Positions 46,301 to 52,534 of a stretch of 64,000 nucleotides of DNA are shown here, one piece after another; positions within the stretch are counted from its first letter, which is position 1; every line of letters begins with the position of its first letter. A model generated the notes under the pieces. It made no database searches. It was not told where the DNA came from and saw only the letters and a list, made by a program, of their open reading frames with translations. The stretch spans positions 39,826 through 103,825 of the forward strand of contig JASHQS010000115.1 in assembly GCA_030038995.1 (NCBI GenBank). Reading direction: 5' to 3'. Made by a program: the position numbers and the translations under genes. Source of the stretch: Xanthobacteraceae bacterium (GTDB lineage Bacteria; Pseudomonadota; Alphaproteobacteria; Rhizobiales; Xanthobacteraceae).

Positions 46301-48158
46301 GCGGTTTGATCGAGCGGTGGAAATCCGGCCGGGCCGTGATCCGGGGTATTTCGATGTGCTGTTCGCCGCTCCGGCGAGCGGCCCGGAACGTCACGCGTTT
46401 CCCTCTTCCCCTGTCGCCGGACGCGCATTGGCGACTTATGCAAACACGCCCGCCCACGCGGCGGCGATGGGGGAGGCTGCCTCGCGGCTGCAACAGAGCC
46501 TGGCGCAGCGGCTGCCGAGTCAGTTCGTGCCGGCCAAATTTGTCTCGCTCGCGGCGCTGCCCCGCACACCCAGCGGCAAGCTTGACCGCCCGGCGCTTGC
46601 GCGACTGGCTTCGGGCAGCGAGATGCAGTCCGCCGTTTGGCTCGCGCCCAGCACGTCCACCGAGGCAGCACTGGCCTCGCTGTGGCGCGAGCTGCTCGGT
46701 GTCGAGCGCGTCGGCGTCAACGACAACTTCTTCGATCTGGGCGGCCATTCGCTTTTGATCGCGCGGCTGCAGCACCGTTTGCAACGAGAGTTCAACCTGG
46801 CCTTGCCGCTGCGCCGCTTCTTTGAAGCTCCCACGCTCGGTCGATTTGCCGCGCTGATCGACCACGCGCGTCTTCACAAGGACACCGCGGAGCCCGACGT
46901 CCGGCCCGATTTCACGGCGGAGGCTCGGCTCGACCCGACCATCCGCCCGATGGCGGCATGCGCGCCGGCGCGCGAGCCACCCGAGCAAATCCTGTTGACC
47001 GGAGCCACGGGTTTCGTCGGGGTCTTCTTGCTCGACGAGTTGCTGCGCCAGACCAACGCTACCGTGCACTGCTTGCTGCGGGGTTCCGATCCGCAAGCCG
47101 CCGAGCAGCGGCTGCACACGGCGTTGCTCCGACGCGGCCTCGCCGCCCCGCAAAGCGATCGGGTCGAGGTGGTGATCGGCGATCTCAGCCGCCCGCGTTT
47201 CGGACTGGGCCAGAGCTTATTCGACCGGCTGTCGGAAAATCTCGACGCGATCGTTCACTGCGGCGCATCAGTCAATTTCATTTACCCCTATGAAGCGTTG
47301 CGGCCGACCAATGTCGACGGCACGCGCGAAATTCTCCGGCTGGCCGTCCGCTCGCGGCTCAAAACGGTCCATTACGTCTCTACCGTCGGCGTGTTCGGCG
47401 GGCGCGGCGCCGGCAATTATCTGGAGGATGATGGTCTCGCCGACGGCGTTCACGCGCAAGGCGCCTACAGCCAGAGCAAATGGGTTGCCGAGCGGTTGAT
47501 CGCCCAAGCCCGCGAGCGGGGCGTCCCCGCCGCAATCTTCCGCCTCGGGACGGTCACCGGACACAGCAAATCCGGAATCTGCAACGAGTCGGATTTTCTT
47601 TGGCGGCTGATCAGATCCTGTATCGAGATGGGCCTCGCTCCGGACACAAACTTTACGCAGGACATGACCCCGGTCGACTACGTTGCCCGCGCCGTGGTCC
47701 ACTTGGCGGGCGGGGCCGCGGCCGCGAATCGGAATTTCCATCTCATCGGCCGTGACCGCTTCCACTGGTTGCAACTCGTCGGCTGGCTGGGGGAGTGTGG
47801 CTATCCGCTGCAAGTCGTTCCGGCGACCGCCTGGATCGACGCAATGCGCGAACATGCCGATGGCAACGGGAGCAACGGATTTGCTCCGCTCATGCCGTTG
47901 TTGTCAACGATGCTCGACCATATCGAAAAGGATGATCCGGACTCGGGACGGCGCGCAGTCGGGCAAATGGAGTTTGACTGCAGAAATACCGAGATGGCTT
48001 TGGCTGGGACCTCGATCACCTGCCCCTCGTTGGACATTGCTCTCGTACGGACCTACCTGGATTGCTTCGCCGATAGCAATCTTCTACCGGCAAGAAGACG
48101 CGATCTCTTCTCGGTTGCGCCCGAACAAGTGTCGCTGTCGGAAACTCAAGCTCGGTAA
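34341..48158 (+). CDS. Giant NRPS-PKS: half-C-A-nMT-T-KS-AT-KR0-T-C-A-nMT-T-R
   Basis: 4605 residues. Half-C 1-245. A3 from 266 (code DALASGVVFK; YAPTE for YGPTE), N-methyltransferase inserted about 731-975 (VLDIGCGSG), carrier near 1219. KS 1286-1710 (TGCSTS Cys near 1455, EAHGT, NIGH). AT 1803-2095 (GHSVGE; HAFH, malonyl type). A KR-like region about 2173-2610 lacks GxxGxxG and the Ser/Tyr pair, so it is probably inactive. Carrier about 2690. C 2740-3183 (HHIVSDG). A4 from 3203 (code DVFSNALVYK), second N-MT about 3650-3897 (LELGCGNG), carrier near 4127. Thioester reductase 4215-4605 (LTGATGFVG, YSQSK), releasing an aldehyde or alcohol. Overlaps the radical SAM stop by 4 bases. Confidence 0.95.
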   Translation: MMGSAPLKPLLFDPQLKAEKDYWIARLTDWQTQGAFRPDNEADAGAETATLEYSIASDLYDKLSQVTNDAPLLVYAALVGALKVCMFRYSGVGRVVVGSPALRTSEGPQPPANALAIVDNVTGGTTFRHLLLDVRQSLVEAYARQRYPYDRLVRDLGIAGQDDRCPLFNVAAALDELHGPLGSTAPDLSFQFAREERSLGVRACFRAGRFAPATVDRIFGHMLEVLCDGLDHPDRAIACLSLLTAKERQTIASTNRTAASWSTERCLHELVEAAARRFPTAVAVRFPTEQTGFRSGPQITYGELDRRADALAAHLQELGVGPEVCVAHYISPSIEMIVAVLAVLKAGGAYVPIDPAYPRERAAFMLDDCRAAAVLTDGELAGKLPPGTARVVRVDEQLGPTPAGPATGKARADNLAYVIYTSGTTGRPKGVLVQHRGAVNLVEAATRLFGVSRESRVLQQASLSFDASVLEIFLALAAGATLVVVDRRVLLSPLLLGRLLREQKVTAIAATPSLLELLPREQFPDLAALSIGGEPCTAESVNFWSAGRCALNVYAPTEATVFSTAHECRGPYLAPPPIGLPIANAEIHVLDAELAPVPTGVAGEVYIGGVGVTRGYLGLPALTAERFVPDPFSGRVGARLYRTGDLARRDTTGALEFAGRVDDQVKLRGFRIELGEIDATLARHPLVGDAVTMLFEDKPGNKRLVSYVVAGDSSDETPLEKAELDAAHLAHWQILYDETYANAQSADPRFDISGWNSSYTGQPLAGHDMREWLDDTVGQISIVAPFARVLDIGCGSGLVLFRLAPRCEEYVATDFSPIAVERLERELRRPGRELNNVSVLHRMADDFGGILRRSFDVVILNSVVQYFPSVDYLIRTLGGALEATRAGGVIFLGDVRSRPLLEALHSSVQFHKAPAALRADELRSRIAAAVQREEELVLDPAFFHALAAQFDRISHVEILLKHGRHHNELNRFRYQVMLHVESERAAAAAAAAAARNWRSAGLSLACLESELSDARPDCLALADVPNARLSLERHLRGLLLSREKSCIVGELRTSLTAVERDGVDPQDLVDLGKRLGYDVRLGWCDHDADGAFDVVFWRHQLGAPPLLLPYFRPPAARGGAAADYANDPARAQASYGLPAQLRSFLQEKLPAAMVPSEFIELSALPRTPHGKVDRRALPRPGKDRRGLGSEYVAPVSSTQRAIVEIWKEVLGIEQIGIRDNFFDLGGHSLLMVRVHSMLREQFGAAVALVDLFSHPTIEALARHIHQEPRVETRSEPPHQPAVRSGDIAVIGMACRFPGARNLEQFWELLRDGREAIKCFSDAELEASGIGPEVYANSAYVRAGGVIDGIDLFDANFFGYSAREAQMMDPQQRIFLEGAWELLERAGYDSERSPGKIAVFAGLGMNTYFLHNLLSNRPLLEQMGAFQTMLGNSADLLATRVSYQLNLKGPSVNVQTGCSTSLVAVHFACQSLQRHECDMALAGGVALLIPQEQGYLYAEGGVCSADGHCRPFDARATGTVPGRGMGIVALKRLADAIADADTIYAVVKGSAINNDGADKVGYTAPSVEGQRQAISAAIAAAEVHPETISFVEAHGTATVMGDPIEMAALNEAYRAHTAATQFCAIGSLKANIGHPDMASGIAGFIKAVLSIWHAQLPPSLHFEQPNPNIDFEHSPFYVNTTCLPWTASPRRAAVNALGIGGTNAHVILEEAPRREASGPSRPWQLLPLSAKTASALELTSRNIAGYLREHPEVPLADIAHTLRLGRRTFKHRRMIVCRDAADALAQLDGGGASSQHETRNRAVTFLFPGQGTQHVGMAKELYETEEVFRAALDRCAELARPLLNEDIRQLLYPGAAADAVAEARLQRTAFAQPALFAVEYALAQLWMAWGIAPSQAVGHSVGEFVAACIAEVLTLPDAVALVVARGRLMQSLPPGGMLALPLAEGETRALIGDRLSIAAVNAADQCIVSGETDALEALERALRERNVQSRRLAVSHAFHSYMVDRILPDFRRAVQAVKLAPPRRPFISGLTGRAITAAEAVDCEYWVQHLREPVRFHSALDTILTDPDAVLLEVGPGQTLTGLAKRHAKCVASHVACATLPRAGVAADSAREPIVALGRLWLAGLQPDFSAFAAGERRVRVPLPTYPFERKRYWLDVTGGVADSNTVARQAPGDLLVCDSWQQRDLAAHVPAMRRWLIVGAESGRGAALATRLTRDGHSTTLAEAHASFATVKPGHFALPITSCAEWRKLWGALEENFPQHIVYLADPETVSLEGLVTMASSLKEGCRQANMPELIVVGSGLEAVISDEIVHPAAAALAGAAAIHPGRHRIIDLGNRARIGKGQWALDQLVAELTDDADHARVAFRGRQRWVAEDRVAPVPAALANDGTGGTVLLIGDLSGPAWWFARSRCTQVPSRLVLVSEQSFPPPAETDAAPERPDAPVARALARIRDLTRLGCEVTVRNDLPDEHLDRTLAEAEPLAGVVVTVAPPAEINDAIGCCTYIAGALARMEAIADAIGDRQIGYCLWQIALPRRDDGLTCAAGLGVAAAMERVVQLRGQSSDVPWTAVTFLDWHDTEEDGPLLLAAAGEQVRGVAEIDEIYRRALAPHGVAAMRVITSAAQAEPAPVPAGEAAPPLHERPDGFPAYAAPRTALEQKVATLWSEYLGFAKIGIEDNFFDLGGHSLLASQIAARLREDLGVQLSVRTLFENATIRTLVEKLDSVGPAAGEAPSLIPRAPRDQRLPLSFAQQRMWFFEQIEPGSAAYTVPGCLRLQTDVNIAALGGALNAIVRRHEILRTTFEVVDGQTVQVIAANLELPLPVVDLTMLPAAEREARMREIVLAETRRPFRLDVGPLLRATLICCGPKDYVLQISMHHIVSDGWSLGVFIHELGVLYDALCAGRPSSLLDLPVQYADFACWQRNWLVGDTLNVQLDYWKKQLANLPAPSDLPVAKPRPAVQTYEGATNSFVIPNAAESGLPALLRLAQTEGATPFMALLGVYAALLGRYARIDDVVIGSPIANRNRTELSGLIGYFANTLALRVDLSGNPSFRHLLQRVRECALGAYAHQDLPFEKLVEELRVERDLSRSPLFQTMLILQNAPLAAADLEGLKITGVEIDKGTAQFDLTWYFSEIDSGLACTLEYNTDLFTAATIEQLVGHFRSLLAELAAAPDLPLSRHRMLAEQELHRIAAWSASEHVVVDNDIAVHARIEAQAARTPDTVAITNAEASWSYRDLDRRANQLARRLRSCGVGPETRVAVCLRRSPELVAALLGVLKAQGAFVPIDRDYPLDRTNLILDDARVSVVLTDTGFGARLRTDATIIDLDGERAHLNEQPGEALALAVHPRQLAYCLYTSGSTGRPKGVAIEHRSLAALMSWADLAFDRKTLSAVLCSTSICFDVALFEMFAPLCVGGRLVLVENILALATLPQSTQVSLISGVPSAVAEVVRAGRIPYSVAAVNLAGEALPVSLVNDLYRLPHIQAVRNLYGPTEDTVYSTAALLSVGENHIGRPIAGTRVHVLDRELQPVPPGVPGELYLAGKGLARGYLDRPGITADQFVPDPFGSPGARLYHTGDVVRFRDEGSLEFIGRVDYQVKIRGVRIELGEIEAALAAERDIQEAAVVARAAANDDRELVAFIVPSHRGARADDAEDRVEYWRAVWDDAFTASAHAADAVGWTSAVTGKPFSSEEMREFFSEAGTRMRSLPHQSVLELGCGNGLVFDQFAGTCRRYVGTDISEQALVQFRRRADGRRADCEIELRRMPAHSIGQIEAEPFDLVIAHSVAQYWPDVDYLLEVIAGALKLLKPDGHLFLGDLRSRALQPALYASTELAHASDQLTVVEFARRRDLRALREEELCIDPQLFVELQARTKGIAAVQIQLKPGRARNELTKFRYDVVLRAGTDKSAPSPVEWLDGIGHQLGIQNIESLLRERSGAVGLRDLADARLAGERDLLARVADPRLATVGELRACLDGNASPGIDPADLWELGRRFDRAVEIRPGRDPGYFDVLFAAPASGPERHAFPSSPVAGRALATYANTPAHAAAMGEAASRLQQSLAQRLPSQFVPAKFVSLAALPRTPSGKLDRPALARLASGSEMQSAVWLAPSTSTEAALASLWRELLGVERVGVNDNFFDLGGHSLLIARLQHRLQREFNLALPLRRFFEAPTLGRFAALIDHARLHKDTAEPDVRPDFTAEARLDPTIRPMAACAPAREPPEQILLTGATGFVGVFLLDELLRQTNATVHCLLRGSDPQAAEQRLHTALLRRGLAAPQSDRVEVVIGDLSRPRFGLGQSLFDRLSENLDAIVHCGASVNFIYPYEALRPTNVDGTREILRLAVRSRLKTVHYVSTVGVFGGRGAGNYLEDDGLADGVHAQGAYSQSKWVAERLIAQARERGVPAAIFRLGTVTGHSKSGICNESDFLWRLIRSCIEMGLAPDTNFTQDMTPVDYVARAVVHLAGGAAAANRNFHLIGRDRFHWLQLVGWLGECGYPLQVVPATAWIDAMREHADGNGSNGFAPLMPLLSTMLDHIEKDDPDSGRRAVGQMEFDCRNTEMALAGTSITCPSLDIALVRTYLDCFADSNLLPARRRDLFSVAPEQVSLSETQAR

Positions 48159-48560
48159 ATATCGATGACGTCAAGGCAGGCGCCGCGCTTCGGTGCCGGC
48201 AAGGATCAGGATGGCGGGCGACATCCGCGGGCCGAACACACCGAGTTTTGCGATCGCCACCGCGCGGCCGATCTCGATCGGCTCCGGCGGCGTAGCCGAT
48301 TCATCGCCCATCGGCGGTATCTGACGTGTCGTCGCGGTGGCTCCTTCGGCGCGTCGAGATCCATAGGCTGCTCGGCAAGCCGCTCCCGCAAGCTTGGCCG
48401 ATGCCCGAGCCGGGCGGCTTGGCAGGCCAGTCTTCAGCTCCGCTTCGTCGAACCAAGGCTTGGCAGGCCAGCCTGATCCCTGTAAGCGCAGGGACGGCCA
48501 CGACGCTGACGTGCGACGCCGGCCGGCCAGCCATTTTGAGGGGGTCACAAGTTTCCCGCG
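48159..48560. other. Spacer at the cluster's right edge, no convincing gene
   Basis: 402 bases after the NRPS-PKS stop. Overlapping ORFs exist on both strands (48165 +, 48171 -), but none has a recognisable fold or ribosome site. The only structure I see is the short direct repeat listed separately. This is where the cluster gives way to ordinary chromosome. Confidence 0.5.
48416..48471 (+). repeat. 15-bp direct repeat GGCTTGGCAGGCCAG, two copies
   Basis: Identical copies at 48416-48430 and 48457-48471, 41 bases apart, each containing the palindrome TGGCaGGCCA-like core. Found in the spacer between the cluster and the MFS gene. It could be a regulatory half-site pair or a degraded repeat. 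Confidence 0.6.
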
Positions 48561-49796
48561 ATGGACGACGCATCTCCGGTGAAGCCGCTGTTGCGGCATG
48601 CTCCGTTCGTGCGTTTCCTGTACGTGCGCATCGCCGCTTCCGTGGCGCTGCAGATGCAGGCGCTCGCGGTCGGCTGGCAGATGTACGTGCTGACCGGCAG
48701 CTCGTTCGATCTCGGCCTGGTCGGCCTCGTTCAGTTCATTCCGACGCTGGGTCTGTTCCTCGTCACCGGCCAGGCGGCCGACCGCTTCGACCGCCGCGTC
48801 GTCGCCGCCGCGGCGCAGACCGTCGAGGCGCTGGCCGTGGCCGTGCTCGCCGTGGCGACGGGGAGCGGGCTGCTTACGCCGGGGTTTTTGCTCGCCATCG
48901 CGTTCTTGATTGGCGCCGGGCGCGCCTTCGAACAGCCGAGCCTGCAATCGGTCTTGCCCAATGTCGTGCCGTCACGCCTGCTGCCGCGCGCCATTGCGGC
49001 CGCGAACTCGGCGGCGCAGACCGCCGTCGTCGCCGGTCCGGCGCTCGGCGGCGTGCTGCTTGCGGCAAGCCCGACGGCGACGTTCGCGGCCTGCGCGGTG
49101 CTCTGGCTTTCGGCGGCTGCGCTCATGCCGGGCGTCGCCATGACGCGAGCGTTCACGCCGCGCGAGCCGCTCGACCTGAAGACGCTGTTCTCAGGTTTTG
49201 TCTTCATTTTCCGCAACAAGGCAGTACTCGGCGCGATCACGCTCGATCTGTTCGCGGTCCTGCTCGGCAGCACGACCGCACTGCTGCCGGTTTTCGCCAG
49301 CGACATTTTTCCGACCGGTCCGCTCGGCTTCGGCGCCCTGCGCGCTGCGCCCGCGGCCGGCGCGATCGTCGCCGCGCTGATTCTGACCCGCCGGCCGATT
49401 GCGCGGCGGGTCGGCCATGCCATGTTCGGCTCGGTCGCGGTGTACGGCGCGGGAACGATCCTGTTCGCGCTCTCGCCGAGCTTTGTGCTGGCGACGTTCG
49501 CCCTGGTCGCAGTCGGCGCCGCCGATCTGGTCAGCGTCGTGATCCGGCAAAGTCTGGTGCAGCTCTACACCCCCGACCCGATGCGCGGCCGGGTCTTTGC
49601 CGTCAATTCCATGTTCACCGCCACCTCCAATCAGCTCGGCACGTTTCGCGCCGGCACCGCTGCGGCGCTCCTTGGCACCGTGCCGGCGGTTCTGTTCGGC
49701 GGCCTGAGCACCATCGCGGTGGTGCTGATTGGGACGGCAATTTTCCGTGACTTGGTTCACACCGACGGCTATGAGCCGCGCCAAGTAAAGGTCTAA
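48561..49796 (+). CDS. MFS exporter, EntS-like
   Basis: 411-residue major facilitator protein with about 11-12 hydrophobic segments and the MFS motif A region GQAADRFDRR in the 2-3 loop. The sequence belongs to the enterobactin-exporter (EntS)/drug-efflux type, with a characteristic FEQPSLQSVLPNVVP segment. It is the first gene after the cluster and on the same strand, so export of the product or self-protection is plausible, but such genes are also common as plain chromosomal genes. No cluster-type promoter was seen in front. Confidence 0.85.
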   Translation: MDDASPVKPLLRHAPFVRFLYVRIAASVALQMQALAVGWQMYVLTGSSFDLGLVGLVQFIPTLGLFLVTGQAADRFDRRVVAAAAQTVEALAVAVLAVATGSGLLTPGFLLAIAFLIGAGRAFEQPSLQSVLPNVVPSRLLPRAIAAANSAAQTAVVAGPALGGVLLAASPTATFAACAVLWLSAAALMPGVAMTRAFTPREPLDLKTLFSGFVFIFRNKAVLGAITLDLFAVLLGSTTALLPVFASDIFPTGPLGFGALRAAPAAGAIVAALILTRRPIARRVGHAMFGSVAVYGAGTILFALSPSFVLATFALVAVGAADLVSVVIRQSLVQLYTPDPMRGRVFAVNSMFTATSNQLGTFRAGTAAALLGTVPAVLFGGLSTIAVVLIGTAIFRDLVHTDGYEPRQVKV

Positions 49797-49889
49797 AGTG
49801 AAGGTCAAAGGCCGGCTCTCCGGCCTCCACCGCATCATATTGCGGACGCAATGCCGCCGTTCATTGCCGGCGGCACGGCGAGGACGGGT

Positions 49890-50705
49890 ATGTCACCTGC
49901 GCGCCCAACGCACTGGTTCCTGCTCTGGCTCGCGCTCGCCGCGAGCCCGGCCGCAGCCCTGGCCGAGGTCCCCTGCAGCGGCGATTTCGATGCCTGGCTT
50001 GCCGGCGTCAAGCAGCAGGCTGCGGGCCAAGGCATTTCCGCGGCCACCATCCAGTCGGCGCTCGGCGGCGTGAGCTACGATCGCGGCATCATTGCGCGCG
50101 ACCACGCGCAGGGCGTGTTCCGCCAAAGCTTTGAGGAATTTGCCGGACGCATGGTACCGCCGCGGCTCCAGCGCGGCCGGCACATGATGCAGCAATACCG
50201 TCCGCTGCTCTCCCGCATCGAGCGCCAGTTCGGCGTGCCCGGCGCGGTGATCGTCGCCATCTGGGGACTGGAGACCGATTTCGGCGCCGACAACGGCCGC
50301 TTTCCCACCATCCGCGCGCTCGCCACGCTGGCTTACGATTGCCGCCGCGCCGAAAAGTTTCGCGGCGAATTGTTGGCGGCGTTGCGTATCATCGATCGCG
50401 GCGACATGACGGCGGCGCAGATGCACGGCGCCTGGGCGGGCGAGATCGGCCAGACGCAATTTTTGCCCTCGTCGTATCTGAAATTCGCGGTCGATTACGA
50501 CGGCAACGGCCGCCGCGACCTCATCCACAGCGTGCCGGACGTGCTCGCCTCCACGGCGAATTATCTGAAAGGCTACGGCTGGCAGCGCGGCCAGCCCTGG
50601 GGCGAAGGCACCGCCAACTTCCAGGTGCTGCTGCAGTGGAATGCGTCGCAGGTCTACACCAAGACGGTGGCCTATTTCGCCGAGCAGCTTGCCGCCGGAG
50701 AGTGA
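49890..50705 (+). CDS. Lytic murein transglycosylase, MltB-type
   Basis: 271-residue periplasmic enzyme that cleaves peptidoglycan between MurNAc and GlcNAc to 1,6-anhydroMurNAc. A signal peptide (WFLLWLALAASPAAALA) precedes the mature part. Catalytic Glu lies in AIWGLETDFG, followed by GEIGQTQFLPSSY and the C-terminal DVLASTANYLKGYGW, all typical of the MltB_2 family. The track starts at 49851; ATG 49890 has GAGG 5 nt away and places the signal peptide correctly. Confidence 0.9.
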   Translation: MSPARPTHWFLLWLALAASPAAALAEVPCSGDFDAWLAGVKQQAAGQGISAATIQSALGGVSYDRGIIARDHAQGVFRQSFEEFAGRMVPPRLQRGRHMMQQYRPLLSRIERQFGVPGAVIVAIWGLETDFGADNGRFPTIRALATLAYDCRRAEKFRGELLAALRIIDRGDMTAAQMHGAWAGEIGQTQFLPSSYLKFAVDYDGNGRRDLIHSVPDVLASTANYLKGYGWQRGQPWGEGTANFQVLLQWNASQVYTKTVAYFAEQLAAGE

Positions 50706-50720
50706 GCCTGTTGGAGCCAT

Positions 50721-50954
50721 TCACAAATCGAGAGTAGCTGGATCGCGCGCCGTGTTCCAAAACGAGAGAACGTTGACGGTACGGTCAAATTCATCGACCG
50801 TATAGACTATCCAATACTGAGTTCGGCGCCCGACTCGGAACAAATATCCGCGCCAAGGCGCGCCGGTAAGGGGAAAGTAGCCCACATTAGCGGCGATTCT
50901 CCCGGGACCATCGCGGTGCGACGGAGTTTCGGTTGCAGCCTTGCTTGGCGCGCA
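50721..50954 (-). pseudogene. RelE/ParE-type toxin remnant (3' part only)
   Basis: Not in the ORF track. On the minus strand the frame reads GYFPLTGAPWRGYLFRVG, then QYWIVYTVDEFDRTVNVL and FWNTARDPATLDL before TGA, which is the C-terminal half of a RelE/ParE toxin. The frame opens immediately after the stop of the amidotransferase gene (same frame), with no usable start codon and no N-terminal helices. An antitoxin partner is also missing. A decayed toxin-antitoxin module is the best reading. Confidence 0.6.
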
Positions 50955-51695
50955 TCAACATAACGCGTTAAGCGTCGGTTCGATAGGGCGCAGCGAACTG
51001 TTTGACGGCTCGACCGCCAGCCACCGCTGCAAAAACAAATTCAGCCACGCCCGCGCGCTGTAGTCGTAGACCGCGCGGTCGGCGAAGTGCGTCTCGCGCG
51101 GCCGCGCGCCGGGCAGCTCCATGCGCTCGTGGCTGCGCGTGGTCCATTTATAGATCGTGGCGTGCGTCACGTCGGGGTGGAATTGCAGCGCGAAGGCGCG
51201 ATCGTACCGGATCGCCTGCACCTCGAAAGTGTCGCCCTCGGCCAACAGCGCGGCGCCGGGCGGCAGGTCAAAACCCTCGCGGTGCCACTGATAGACGCAT
51301 TCCGGCCAGACATCGACCACGGCAAGGCCCGCTGCGGTCGGCCGGATCGGATAATAGCCGATCTCGGCATGGCCTTGCGGATGGCGAAACACGCGGCCGC
51401 CCAGATGCCGCGCGCACATCTGCGCGCCGAGGCAGATGCCGAGAAACGGCTTGCGCTCCTTGAGCGGCATCCCGATCCAGGCAATCTCGCGGCGGATGAA
51501 CTCGTCCTCGTCGTTGGCGCTCATCGGGCCGCCGAAAATGATGGCGGCGGAATGCTCCGCCATGGTATCCGGCAGCGGATCGCCGAAGCGCGGCCGGCGC
51601 ACGTCGAGCGGATAGCCGAGCTGCCGGAGCGCATTGCCGACGCGGCCCGGCGTCGAATGCTCCTGGTGTAGAACGACCAGAACCGGCTGCTGCAT
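50955..51695 (-). CDS. Class I glutamine amidotransferase (GMP-synthase-like)
   Basis: 246-residue GATase-1 domain protein that could release ammonia from glutamine or act as a peptidase of this fold. Nucleophile Cys lies in GICLGAQ, catalytic His in LQFHPDVT, and the oxyanion region in IFGGPMSANDE. It stands alone without a synthetase domain, like the chromosomal GuaA-like orphan proteins often annotated as glutamine amidotransferase. Actual substrate unknown. Confidence 0.88.
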   Translation of the reverse strand: MQQPVLVVLHQEHSTPGRVGNALRQLGYPLDVRRPRFGDPLPDTMAEHSAAIIFGGPMSANDEDEFIRREIAWIGMPLKERKPFLGICLGAQMCARHLGGRVFRHPQGHAEIGYYPIRPTAAGLAVVDVWPECVYQWHREGFDLPPGAALLAEGDTFEVQAIRYDRAFALQFHPDVTHATIYKWTTRSHERMELPGARPRETHFADRAVYDYSARAWLNLFLQRWLAVEPSNSSLRPIEPTLNALC

Positions 51696-51730
51696 GGTTC
51701 AGACGAATCGCAGACGCGTATGCCAGCTTC

Positions 51731-52534
51731 CTATCGCGTCTGCCGCGCTTTGTCGCCGGCCGCGTGCATGCCCCGTCCGATGATCGGCAGCAGCACGGCG
51801 TGCGGCGTGAGCCGCGTGAAAAACATGGCGAGCCGATTGGCGGCGCCGGCAATCACCACCCGCTTGCCGGCCATGAAGCCGCGATAGCCGATTTCGGCGA
51901 CGCGGCGCGCCGGCAAGGCCAACGGGCCGCGCCGGGCGATAGCGCCGGCACTCAGCCCGGCGCGCGCCTGAAAGCCGGTCGGCACCGGTCCCGGACAGAG
52001 CGCGGTGACGCGCACGCCGCGGCTCGCCAGCTCGGCGCCGAGCGCCTCGCTGAACGAGATCACGTAGGCCTTGCTGGCGTAGTAAACCGCCATGCCGGGC
52101 CCGGGCAAAAATCCGGCGATCGAGGCGACGTTGAGAATGCCGCCACGATGGCGCGCCAGGCTGTCGACGAAGGCGAGCGACAATTCGGTGAGCGCGCGCA
52201 CGTTGACGTCGATCATGGCGAGCTGCTCGGCGCGGTCGAGCGCCGCGGCGGCGCCGGCAAGACCGAAGCCGGCATTGTTGACGACGTGCTGCGGCTCGAG
52301 GCCGCGCGCCGCAAGCTCGGCGGCGATCTTGGCAACGGCGTCGGGCGCGGCGAGATCGGCGACGACGACCGTGGGCCGCGGCCGGCCGGACGCGGCAATC
52401 GCGTCGGCGAGCGCCACGAGGCTCGCCTCGCGCCGCGCGGTGATGACCAGCTCGTGGTCGTGCGCGGCGAACACCTGCGCCAGTTCGGCACCGATGCCCG
52501 AGGAGGCGCCGGTGATGAGCGTCGCCGGCCTCAT
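51731..52534 (-). CDS. Short-chain dehydrogenase/reductase
   Basis: 267 residues. NAD(P) motif TGASSGIGAE, NNAG, the catalytic Ser in NVASIAG and YYASK (Tyr/Lys) are all present. The C-terminal 30 residues are hydrophobic, as in the DltE/YqjQ type of SDR. The track start at 52705 is in Arg-rich shadow; ATG 52534 overlaps the upstream TerB stop by four bases (ATGA). General oxidoreductase; no link to the cluster. Confidence 0.88.
   Translation of the reverse strand: MRPATLITGASSGIGAELAQVFAAHDHELVITARREASLVALADAIAASGRPRPTVVVADLAAPDAVAKIAAELAARGLEPQHVVNNAGFGLAGAAAALDRAEQLAMIDVNVRALTELSLAFVDSLARHRGGILNVASIAGFLPGPGMAVYYASKAYVISFSEALGAELASRGVRVTALCPGPVPTGFQARAGLSAGAIARRGPLALPARRVAEIGYRGFMAGKRVVIAGAANRLAMFFTRLTPHAVLLPIIGRGMHAAGDKARQTR

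Noticed and set aside
48326-49750. 474-residue plus-strand ORF overlapping the MFS gene
   Set aside because: Arg/Gly/Ala-rich out-of-frame translation of the transporter gene; the frame starting at 48561 gives a proper MFS protein.
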